This document shows, in pieces, positions 36,601 through 59,820 of a stretch of 64,000 nt of DNA. Source of the DNA: Oryzias latipes (Eukaryota; Chordata; Actinopteri; Beloniformes; Adrianichthyidae); assembly GCF_002234675.1 (NCBI RefSeq), contig NC_019879.2:9615325-9679324 (forward strand), in the 5' to 3' direction. Below the pieces are notes generated by a model, which was not told the origin of the DNA, made no database searches, and saw nothing but the letters and a program-made list of their open reading frames with translations. Position 1 is the first letter of the stretch, and each line of letters begins with the position of its first letter. The translations under genes were made by a program, and so were the position numbers.

Positions 36601-39369
36601 CACGATCGGAATGAACCGTTTACACCTATCTCGACATTTCTTTCCGATCTCGATCGGAAAGAAATGTTGATCCGATCGAGTCTGATCGGGGCAGACTATT
36701 CCGAACGGCGTGTTTACATAACACATTTTCCTTCCGATCAGGCATTCTTTACGATTACTTTTGCCCACGTAAACGCAGCTGATTAGTATTTTTTAACAGT
36801 CTTCTGCTCTGTTAGAGGTTCTTCAGTAAGAACAGTCGATTAAGCACAAACAAAATAAACACTCACTGTTCTGCAGGTAAACAGCAACAGTATTTGTCTT
36901 TTTAAAGTCCCACTCCGATCATCTCTGCTAAAAGAGTTCCCAGTGGCCGTTTAACTATGATCATGTCGTTTTTGCCTAAATAAAAAAGCTTCATCAGAGT
37001 GGGTCTTTCACCTTAGTCTGTCCTCCTTATGATGTGAAAAATGGAAATAATCTGTAATGTTTCTTTTTACAATACTCACACTAGCAAATAAAGAGAGAAA
37101 TCAGGTATCACTGTAGATCTGTGAAGAAAAAATGCTACTCTTTATCTGCTGTATGTACCTTTTTTTGTTTTTGTTGCCTGTCTGATCAATCCAAGAAATC
37201 CTACAATTCATTGAGGTCCTCAGTACTTGGTCTTTTTATTCACGTTTTAATTAAGTTATAATGCCGTACTTTGTTGAGCCCACTCACCCCTGATAGTCAA
37301 TGCTGTGAAGTCATGCTACATGTTAGCCCAAGTATTTCTTCTTCTTAACTAATTATTTAAGGTATATTTGCAATTTCTAGTCTTTCTGAAATACTTCTGA
37401 GGAATTTTATAACTCGCCTTGCATGCCATAAATAACTTCTATTACTACTTATGAACTATGCTAACTAACTCTTTCTAAACTTTTTTGAAGTTCTGATTTA
37501 GAAGCATTTTTTATGCGGGACGTATTTAATTCTCAGCAGCTCATCTTATCTACTTGAAACAAAGGAAACGATGTAGAAGAAGAACACAGAATGTGTTGAT
37601 GTGCATGCACAACCTGTTGGGTTCACCAGGGTATTTGATGCAATAATGTGTCTACTTGTGTCCTTCAGGGCATCACATATGACCATGTGGAGATGAATTT
37701 ATATCTTAATGGAAAGAATATGCATTGTCCGGCCTCAGGGATCCGTGGTACAGTCTACCCCGTTGTTTATGGTAAGATTTCATGTTGAAAGGAGGCAGTT
37801 TATCAAAATAAACAAAAGCTTAAATCAATATGATTTTTTTTTTTTTACTATCGAGTAAATTGTAGTGTATTTTTTATTTGATAAACAAGATTGCTTACCA
37901 AAAAGATAAATACTAATTATAATAAAAATGTGACATGAAGAAAAATAACCTGTTAAGTTTTTAGTTTTGTTTGCTGAGGGCTGGAGTATTGAACACATTT
38001 TTTCAGTTATGTTTGTGCTCCACTAGGGGGCAATATAGACTTTTTATTGTTTTCTTTTTCTTTAAAAAATTTTTTAAATAGTTAATTTTAATACATAAAT
38101 TTTTGGTTAATATCTATTCCATACATCAGTTAAAAGTTTGATCTAAAAAAATTAGATTACCATATTATGTCAAACATAGGTTCTGAAACACTTTTTTTTC
38201 TTTTATTTTTGTGTATTATATTACTGTAAGAAAATAATTTGTTAAAAAACTATTCACATTTTTTATTAGAATAAAGTTCAAAGCCCAGAATGAATTGCAT
38301 GTAATAATTGGATCAGGTCTTGCTACCTTTTTTGGCAAAATTTAAATAACCTCCTCTTGTCATATTAGTAATCCTGCAAGCAGACGAACAAAAAACTGTC
38401 CACAACTTATTCTGTTTTATTAATTCAATACCACTTACACACGTCAAGTGTTATTTATTTTAAAACTTTTCAGTAAATCTAAAATAATCCATGATCTTAA
38501 TTGGATTTAAAAACAGCACATTTTTATCTTTTTTGAATTCCAGCATTTTATTTTGGCGAGATCCTTGCACATGAGCTAATGTGCTAAAGCAGTTCAGGCT
38601 GCAGTCATGTGTCGGAAGTGCTGCATTGTCATACAGCTCAATGGGTGTTTGTAATTTGGCGAAGTCTGTATTTCAAGTGGAAACTGGAATTCTTAGCATC
38701 AGTTCAAATCCAGAAGAAGTAAAAGGTTATTTAGCGGTAAACATTTAAAGACCCTCGCCGGTCATATTTTGCTTTTTTGTAAAAGTGTTCCCAGTGGACG
38801 AGGAATGGAGCAGAGGAGGGAGCTTGTGGCCAGCCCAGCATATTTTCTACATCACAAATACGGCCTTTTTCAAAAAGTATTTAGTCCGCCGCCATTTGTG
38901 CAAATTCTCCGCCTTACAAAGATGACATAGGGCCTGTAATTTTCCTCATAGGTAGAGCTCAGCTAGGAGAGACAAAATGAAAAATAAAATCCAGAAAAGC
39001 ACATTGTCTGATTTTTAAAGAATTTTAAAAATTTACGTTGACACTTTTAAAGCAATTATTTGTTTTTTGGTTTTGTTTTGATTTCGTCATAAACAGATTT
39101 TTTTTTTTTTTTTTTTTTTTAAAGAAAGAAGATAATGAAAATAGTTTAGCAACCTGAGAAAGTTGCTTCTTGTTGCAGCAAGAATCTATTGTCCTCCTAG
39201 AATCCAAAATGCAACAGCAGAGTTTATCCAGACTGTGTGTGACGATGTGCCTTGTCCTCCTCTCATTCCAGTGGATGACAGCGCCATCTTAGACTGTCAG
39301 TTCAGCGACTTCTACCACACAGCTCCCCAAGGGTTTGAGAAGATCCTCTTTGAGCAACAAATCTTCTGA
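30642..39369 (+). CDS. spryd7: SPRYD7, SPRY domain-containing protein 7
   Basis: Five coding exons, all GT-AG, join to 591 nt (196 aa), the same length as human SPRYD7 (C13orf1/CLLD6): 30642-30747, 34835-34951, 35212-35378, 37669-37771 and 39272-39369. The protein starts MASMFTCCFGCCGEGG, a cysteine-rich N-terminus that could be acylated. A single B30.2/SPRY domain fills the rest (DVVIVKSGRRICGTGG, GVWGVGVATQKVNLNQ, EGDVIGITYDHVEMN), ending FEKILFEQQIF. SPRY domains bind peptides of partner proteins; the specific role of SPRYD7 is unknown. Intron 1 (4.1 kb) holds a C18 run, a LINE piece and a SINE. Intron 3 holds a TIR element and a family A remnant, and intron 4 holds another family A fragment and a T23 run. 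Confidence 0.96.
31180..31197 (+). repeat. Poly-C homopolymer (C18) in SPRYD7 intron 1
   Basis: Eighteen consecutive C bases follow a duplicated AAAATAGCTG word. Runs of this kind are length-unstable and can form i-motif or, on the other strand, G-quadruplex structures. Confidence 0.85.
32167..32332 (-). mobile_element. LINE 3'-end fragment inserted in an older retroposon tail
   Basis: On the minus strand the frame reads RPRGRPRTRWRDCLSVGWPG, the typical C-terminal end of fish LINE ORF2, followed by a (GGAT)n tail seen as ATCC repeats at 32168-32183. It is 5'-truncated. The flanks (about 32120-32166 and 32333-32355) share GAGACAACT...GGGC(T)ATATAAAT with a tail at 54625-54695, so it interrupted an older element with an (AATTG)n end. 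Confidence 0.65.
33750..34152 (-). mobile_element. tRNA-derived SINE with L2-like tail and 10-bp TSD
   Basis: The duplication TTATATTATT flanks it at 33740-33749 and 34153-34162. On the minus strand the head begins near 34152 with an A box (TGGCGCAGTGG at 34143-34133) and a B box (GGTTCAAGTCC at 34099-34089). The body contains GGGATAGGCTCCGGCAGCCC, the tail shared with L2-type LINEs, and it ends in (AATG)n. It is full length in intron 1 of SPRYD7, antisense to the gene. Confidence 0.88.
35707..36781. mobile_element. Candidate non-autonomous DNA transposon in SPRYD7 intron 3
   Basis: The left end AGCCACGGTTACATGCGCAAA and the inverse of the right end CAGCTGCGTTTACGTGGGCAAA are similar terminal repeats of about 20 bp with several mismatches. 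CGATCGG/CCGATC words cluster at both ends, including a perfect 16-bp hairpin (36634-36667). A 186-codon minus-strand frame (36381-35821) is not a recognisable transposase. The superfamily is unassigned. Confidence 0.5.
36904..37008 (+). mobile_element. Internally deleted family A element (105 bp)
   Basis: It starts AAAGTCCCACTCCGATCATC and ends CAGAGTGGGTCTTT, the two ends of family A, with only the block AGTTCCCAGTGGCCGTTTAACTA between. This is the shortest copy in the window. Confidence 0.7.
38747..38875 (+). mobile_element. Family A element fragment
   Basis: The left end (AAAGACCCTCGCCGGTCAT), GTGTTCCCAGTGG and GGAATGGAGCAGAGGAGGGA match family A, but the middle and right end are missing or decayed. 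Confidence 0.55.
39098..39120 (+). repeat. T23 homopolymer in SPRYD7 intron 4
   Basis: Twenty-three consecutive T bases. It lies about 150 bases upstream of exon 5 and is too far to serve as its polypyrimidine tract, which is TCCTCCTCTCATTCCAG just before 39272. Confidence 0.8.
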
Positions 39370-40265
39370 ACAAGCGCATCAGCCTCTATGTTCACCGCTG
39401 AATTTCCCTGCGACCTCTGTGACACTAAAGTGACTTTCAGCCAATCATGTGTGACTATAGTGCATTTCTTCATTTCTGTTTCCTTTTGTCCTCCTCTGTG
39501 TCTCTTGTTAAATGCTGCTCTGGCAAAGCTGTGGAGGTGTGTACTGATAGAATTCTGTAAAACGATGGCCTTGTGTCAGGGGGAACCGAGCTGTTCTCGG
39601 AACAACTGTCAGCTGCTGCTTTCATCCATCAGTATGTGGATGCCAAACAATGATGACACGTGTTCACAATCAAAAGCTGTTTTCTTCTAGTCATTCAGAG
39701 TTACTTTCACATTGTACCCCGCCTTCATTAATATACTGCTAGCTCAGAGTGCATTCTTCTAATTCATATATTTATTTTGGGTCCATATCAAAGGAAAAAC
39801 TCCTTTTCAAATGCTTTTGTTGGGTGGGTATCTAGCAATATTCTTGGAGTTGAGTGAATACATATAAAGTCACCTGCGTTTTACTGCCTTGTTAGTATTT
39901 TAGATCATAGGGAGGAAATGTAAGGCTGAGCAAATCAGTCCACCTTCTGTTGTCGGAGAGTGCAGAGAAGTCGTTTACAGAGTAAAATACTTCTTAAATG
40001 GAAAAACATGTGTATAAAAACTACTTGTTAATTCACCTTTCTGGCAGTTGGTTGTTTTTTTCTGTCAGCATTTTCTCAGTGTCCGATTGGAAGTATATAT
40101 ATATTATTGTCAACCTGTTGTGTTCTACTGGCAGTGTGTATCTGCTGCTGAAGGGTGAAAATATTTAAACTGCTTCTCTTTTGTTTTTTTGTTTGCACTA
40201 CTGATGATCCTGTTCAAATCCAGTTATTGTTGAATTATTAATAAATACTTGTTTGAAGGCTTCAT
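39370..40265 (+). other. SPRYD7 3' UTR with three miR-15/16 seed sites
   Basis: The untranslated tail runs from the TGA to shortly past AATAAA at 40240-40245. It contains TGCTGCT, complementary to nucleotides 2-8 of miR-15a and miR-16, at 39513-39519, 39614-39620 and 40143-40149. A copy is expected about once per 16 kb by chance, so three in 0.9 kb is notable. Confidence 0.6.
40240..40245 (+). terminator. SPRYD7 polyadenylation signal
   Basis: AATAAA lies 871 bases after the stop codon, followed by TACTTGTTTGAAGG, a T/G-rich downstream stretch. Confidence 0.65.
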
Positions 40266-40469
40266 TATTTTAATCATTTGACAAAAAACACAAGTCTTCA
40301 AACCTGAAGGTTATAGAATATTATCTTTTTACTCTTATTTTGTGCTTTTAAAAACCCACTGATGAAAATTGTGTTTTCGGCGTTTTTAACATTATCTTGT
40401 AGAATTTTTCTGATGGGCATATTTAAAAAAAAAATTACATTTCTAGGGTGGGAGGGAGGGAGAGAGAGA

Positions 40470-42027
40470 GGTTTCTTTCTTTTCTTAACTGAAAATTGTA
40501 GATTCACACTGAAGGCATCAAAACTGTAAATTAACGTGGAATTATATACATAACAAAAAAGTGTGAAACAACTGACATGTCATATTGTACGTTCTTCATA
40601 GTAGTTACCTTTTGTTTTGATTACTGCTTTGCACACTCTAGGCATTCTCTAGATGAGCTACAAGAGGTAGTCACCTGAAATGTTTTTCACTTCACAGGTG
40701 TGCCCTGTCAGGTTTAATAAGTGGGATTTCTTGCCTTATAAATGGGGTTGGGACCATCAGTTGTGTTGTGCAGAAGTCAGGTGGATACACAGCTGATAGT
40801 CCTACTGAATAGACTGTTAGAATTTGTATTATGGCAAGAAAAAAGCAGCTAAGTACAGAAAAATTAGTGGCCATCATTACTTTAAGAAATGAAGGACAGT
40901 CAGTCTGAAAACTTGGGAAAACTTTGAAAGTCTCCCCAAGTGCAGCCACAAAAAAGCATCAAGCGCTACAAAGAAACTGGCTCACATGCGGACCGCCCCA
41001 GGAAAGGAAGACCAAGAGTCACCTCTGCTGCAGAGGATAAGTTCATCCGAGTCACCAGCCTCAGAAATAGCAGGTTAACAGCAGCTCAGATTAGAGAGCA
41101 GGTCAATGGCACACAGAGTTCTAGCAGCAGACACATCTACAACAACTGTTCAAAGGAGACTGTGTGAATCAGGCCTTCATGCTAGAATATCTGCTAGGAA
41201 ACCACTGCTGAAGAAAGGCAACAAGCAGAAGAGACTTGTTTGAGCTAAAGAACACAAGGAACGGACATTAGACCAGTGGAAATCTGTGCTTTGGTCTGAT
41301 GAGTCCAAATTGGAGATTTTTGATTCCAACCACCGTGTCTTTGTGCGACGCAGAAGGTGAACAGATGGACTCTACATGCCTGGTACCCACTGTGAAGCAT
41401 GGAGGAGGAGGTGTGATGGTGTGGGGGTTGCTTTGCTGGTGACACTTGGGGATTTATTCCAAATTGAAGGCATACTGAACCAGCATGGCTACCACAGTGT
41501 CTTGCTATTCAGTCCGGTTTGGGTTTAGTCGGACCATCATTTATTTTTCAACAGGACAATGACCCCAAACACACCTCCAGGCTATGTAAGGGCTATTTGA
41601 CCAAGAAGGAGAGGGATGTGGTGCTGCACCAGATGACCTGACCTCCACAGTCACCAGACCTGAACCCAATGGAGATGGTTTGGGGTGAGCTGGACCGCAG
41701 AGTGAAGGCAAAAGGGCCAACAAGTGCTAAGCATCTGTGGGAACTCCTTCAAGACTGTTGAAAGACCATTTCAGGTGACTACCTCTTGAAGGTCATCAAG
41801 AGAATGCCAAGAGTGTGCAAAGCAGTAATCAAAGCAAAAGGTAACTACTATGAAGAACGTACAATATGACATGTCAGTTGTTTCACACTTTTTTGTTATG
41901 TATATAATTCCACATGTGTTCATTCATAGTTTTCATGCCTTCAGTGTGACTCTACAACTCTCATATTCATGAAAATAAAGAAAACTCTTTGAATGAAAAG
42001 GTGTGTCCAAACTTTTGGTTTGCTGTA
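40470..42027 (+). mobile_element. Degenerate Tc1/mariner transposon
   Basis: The body is a Tc1 family very common in fish. The right end carries the terminal repeat (AAAACTCTTTGAATGAAAAGGTGTGTCCAAAC). The left repeat survives only in its inner part (TTTTCTTAACTGAAAATTGTAG), its outer 30 or so bases replaced by a GGGA/GA-rich tract. The palindrome at 11064-11141 comes from the same family. Confidence 0.88.
40831..41869 (+). pseudogene. Tc1 transposase pseudogene
   Basis: A start at 40831 reads MARKKQLSTEKLVAIITLRN, the N-terminal helix-turn-helix start of the family's transposase, but meets a TGA at 40906. Later frames carry RKGRPRVTSAAEDKFIR and other parts of the DNA-binding and DDE regions in shifting frames, and the end (RMPRVCKAVIKAKG, stop at 41867) is recognisable. 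Stops and indels make it inactive. The intact protein is about 340 residues. It is not under selection here. Confidence 0.85.
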
Positions 42028-42059
42028 TACATATGCTGTATACATATATATATGACGTA

Positions 42060-42150
42060 GAAATGATCATGAAGCTCATGTACCGCTTCCTTCTGATGCA
42101 TCCACTTGCAGACTAATAGATCCACGAACGTCTTTGGTTTTCATGTCTGA
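42060..42150 (-). mobile_element. Family A element, split part 1
   Basis: On the minus strand this matches the family A blocks AGCTCAGAC-GAAAAC-AAAGACGT-TGGATCTAT and GCATCAGAA-GGAGCGG. Its continuation is at 44482-44567, on the other side of the 2.3-kb insertion that duplicated GCCAGAATCTGGCTT. Confidence 0.65.
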
Positions 42151-42165
42151 GCCAGAATCTGGCTT

Positions 42166-44466
42166 TTTTTTTTTTTTTTTTTAACTTGTCCTGTCCAACA
42201 GCTAGGCAAACAGATGAGAGCTGAGGGCCTCTTGTGTTGGACATATTTTATTTTAACAAGAGGGGTTATTCATCTTCAGACAAACCAAAGGTATGTCTGA
42301 ATAAACCCCTTTTGTAATTGAGGCCAAACTTTATTAATTTCAATCATGTTTGAAAATCTTTGGTGTTGGACCGGACGGAAAAGGAAAGAGGGGAAGAAGA
42401 GAGAGGGACGTTAGAGAGAGGGGGGGGTAGGAGGGTGATAATAGGAGGGGAAGGGGGGTAAGACCATGAAGCAGCATAGAGCAGACAGGTTTACTGGTTG
42501 TTTATCGTTACGGTACGGTTCAAATGTAGTACAAAAAGGGCGGGGCCTGTTCACACACACTCAAATATTATCAACACACCTGCTAGCCGCAAAAATGTCC
42601 ACATGTCAACATGCACACAAAACAGATAGTGTTCACGAACGCATACCTATGCCTTTAAACCAACTAGTGTGAAATCTTTCATTCATTCAATCATGCAAAC
42701 TATTAGTGCAAAGGTGAGCTAACACCTGTGCTCAGGTGAGTGTTTATGTTCTTCTAAAATGGATGGTGGAATGTGAAAAGAAGGAGGAGGAGCGCCCAGC
42801 CACCCCCACACCCACACCCCCGCCGCAGCAGCAGCGGCAGCCGGAGCTCCCCCAACGCCACACGGGAACAGGCAGGGAACAACCGCCCCCCGGGCGACCA
42901 AGACCGCAACCCAGGCCAGGGCCAGCAGGACCGCCGCGAGGCCCCCAGAGCCAGAGAGCAGGGAGGCGCAGAGGGAAAGAGAGCGCCGCCCCAGCCCAGC
43001 CAGGAAAGCAGCCCCCCGCCGCGCCGGAAGAGCCCAACGCAGGGCCCCACCGGAGAGGGACGCCCACAGCCCCAGACGAGCACCCCACCACCACCCAGGA
43101 GTTCCGGGCATCCCCCCGCCCCGACCCCAGGTACGAGCCAGGACCCCCCAAGGGAGACCCGCTCCGCACTCCAGGCAGCCACCCACCCGGCCCACGGTTG
43201 GTCCAGGTAGGAGCAAGGCAGGGGCCCGCCGCCCCCCCACAGGAGGGGGGAACCCCGGGGAAAAAAGGGCGGCCCACAAGGGATGTTATAAATATGGCCC
43301 GACCAGGCTCGGCCATGTTGGAAGTTTGGCGGGGCCCAGCGCCCAGGGGCAAGGACCAGGACCCACCCCCCAGGGACACGAACACCCCCGGCTCAGGTGT
43401 AATATGAACCCCCCCACCGTGCGGAGAGAGCACCGCCGGGCCCAGGGAGCCGGCACCCAAGGGACACGGCCGCCATCGCCAAGGGGCCCGCACCCCCCAC
43501 CAGGGAAGGGCTAGGGGACAGATGGACCCAGGTCCCACCTTCCTTGTAAAATGTGTGTGCGTGTATGGGTGTTTGAGAGGGTGTTTGTGTGCATGTGTGT
43601 GTGTTTATGTTTGAATGTATATATTGAAGGGGGAGGGGTGTGTGTACTAAGGGGGGTGCAGTTAAAATTGGCGAGTAGGGCACTAAGGGGACATCTCCTG
43701 ATTACTCACAGTGATGTCCCCTCACCCTCCACACCAAGGGGCCCTAAATGTCTAAGGTGCGGTTAAAATTGGCGGGTAGGGTGCCAGGAGGACATCTGCT
43801 GCTTGCTTGCAGTGATGTCCAAGCACCCCCCCTACCAAGGACCCTACATGTCTAAGGTGCAAATAAAACCGAAAGAGGGGGGGCCCACTCCATACGGCAA
43901 CCATAGGAGGGGGGCCACTCCCAAGTAGCCCCCCCCCAAGGCGCATCGCAGGCTAGACCCCCCACCCCCTCACCCTAATATGAGGTTATATAAGGAAGGG
44001 GGTAAGTTGGGGACAGCTGGTAGACTGTCCCCCGGTGGTCAAACAGCCGTCCCCCAGCCCACCCCCAGCAAAGGGGCCAGGGCCACCCAGCCCAGGGGCC
44101 CACCCCCGGAGGCGCCGACACCCCAGGCCCGGCACCACCCACCCCACACAGAGAGAGAGGAGCCAGAAAGCGTCGCCCCCCCCCGGAGCAAGCCCAGGCC
44201 CCCACCCCCAGACGCCGGCCCTAGAAGAGCTCTGGTCAGGCCTCGACGGGACCGAGGAGGCCAACCGGCCGAGGCAACCACTGATTGCCTCAGCGGAGAC
44301 CCCGACCCGCTAGCCCCCCCGACCCGTACTAATAATGGGCCCCCCCTCCCCCCAGAACGCCCCCCCACAGGACAGGGCCGACAAGCCCCCCACCCCACCC
44401 CACCCCAGACCCCGCAGCCGAAGCGGGTGACACCCAGAGCGACCGGGGGCCCCGAGAGGGTTTCAA
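42166..44466 (-). mobile_element. GC-rich poly(A)-tailed retroposon insertion (LINE-like)
   Basis: A perfect 15-bp duplication GCCAGAATCTGGCTT flanks it (42151-42165 and 44467-44481). A run of T directly inside the left duplication (to 42182) is a poly(A) tail on the minus strand, so it inserted by target-primed reverse transcription with its 5' end at 44466. The body is extremely C-rich on the plus strand and G-rich in its own sense, with an approximately 100-bp tandem unit repeated near 43655, 43757 and 43857. No protein domain is visible. It may be a 5'-truncated L1-like element represented by its 3' untranslated part, or a non-autonomous retroposon. Confidence 0.7.
43651..43870. repeat. 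100-bp tandem repeat inside the GC-rich retroposon
   Basis: GGTGCAGTTAAAATTGGCG at about 43656 recurs as GGTGCGGTTAAAATTGGCG at about 43757, and its start recurs as GGTGCAAATAAAA near 43857. Between them AGGACATCT and CAGTGATGTCC repeat. That gives two full units and one partial. Confidence 0.75.
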
Positions 44467-44481
44467 GCCAGAATCTGGCTT

Positions 44482-44567
44482 GAAACTGTACGGCTGGATA
44501 AAAACGGCATAATCAATATAAAAAGATCACTCTGAACGTTTTGCAAATAGCTTAAAAGATGATCGTA
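44482..44567 (-). mobile_element. Family A element, split part 2
   Basis: Read on the minus strand it starts AAGACCCAGTACGATCATC and ends at TATCCAGCCGTACAGTTTC, the left half of family A. Together with 42060-42150 it forms one minus-strand copy interrupted by the retroposon. Confidence 0.65.
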
Positions 44568-44569
44568 CT

Positions 44570-44870
44570 GGGTCTTGTGCGGCTGCAGTTACGGTTTTGT
44601 TTTTATTCCCATTATACATCTGTCAACATCCTCTCCCACTAGCTTACAGTCCCTTAGATGCCCCACCTTACATTACCGGTGCAACAAAAATAGTGAGCAA
44701 TACTGGAGCTATCCAGGTGTACAGTTTTGATCAAGATGTCAGCTCAGACGAGGAAAACAAAGACGTATATTGATCTATCTGTCTCAAGCTCAATTTTCTG
44801 TCCACCATCATCAGAAAAATGCTACAAGAACATGTTAGTCCAAAAGCAGGTTTTTATTCCAACTGTGCTG
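44570..44870 (+). mobile_element. Family A element fragment directly upstream of KPNA3
   Basis: The blocks CCACTAGCTTACAGTCCCTTA, GTGCAACAAAAATAGTGAGC and GAGCTATCCAGGTGTACAG, followed by the right-hand block (ATCATCAGAAAAATGCTACAAGAACATG), identify family A in plus orientation. It lies back to back with the minus-strand copy ending at 44567 and reaches within about 230 bases of the KPNA3 start codon. Confidence 0.65.
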
Positions 44871-45098
44871 CATCCTGGGAGCCTTGGATACCAGGGACAG
44901 CCCATCGGGATGGGAGGGGTAAGTGGTGGGCGGTATGCTCTGACTCCTCCCACCCCTCCGCGATCTGCTACGATCACTCCTCCCCCTCCTCCTCTGTGGG
45001 GCCAACGGCAACAGCAGCAGCACAAGAAGAGCCGTGCCTAGTCTTTGACGGAGGAGATCCACTAAAACGGGAGTATATTAGCTAAAGCCCGCACAGCC
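44870..45098 (+). promoter_or_regulatory. KPNA3 core promoter and 5' UTR
   Basis: The only non-repeat sequence between the family A copy and the KPNA3 ATG is about 230 bases, C-rich (CTCCTCCCACCCCTCCGCGATC, CCTCCCCCTCCTCCTC), with an ACAGCAGCAGCACAAGAAG stretch. It has no TATA or CCAAT box at a normal distance. The promoter must lie here or in the adjoining repeat. The ATG context is GCCATGG, close to the Kozak optimum. Confidence 0.5.

Positions 45099-59820
<14,722 letters not shown>

Noticed and set aside
42719..43538. Long open frames (223 and 264 codons) on both strands
   Set aside because: They lie in extreme C-rich or G-rich sequence where stops are rare in every frame. The peptides are low-complexity Pro/Gly/Arg, and the region is inside a bounded retroposon insertion.
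43980..44483. 167-codon frame, Pro-rich
   Set aside because: Same compositional artefact inside the GC-rich retroposon; the frame even runs through its target duplication.
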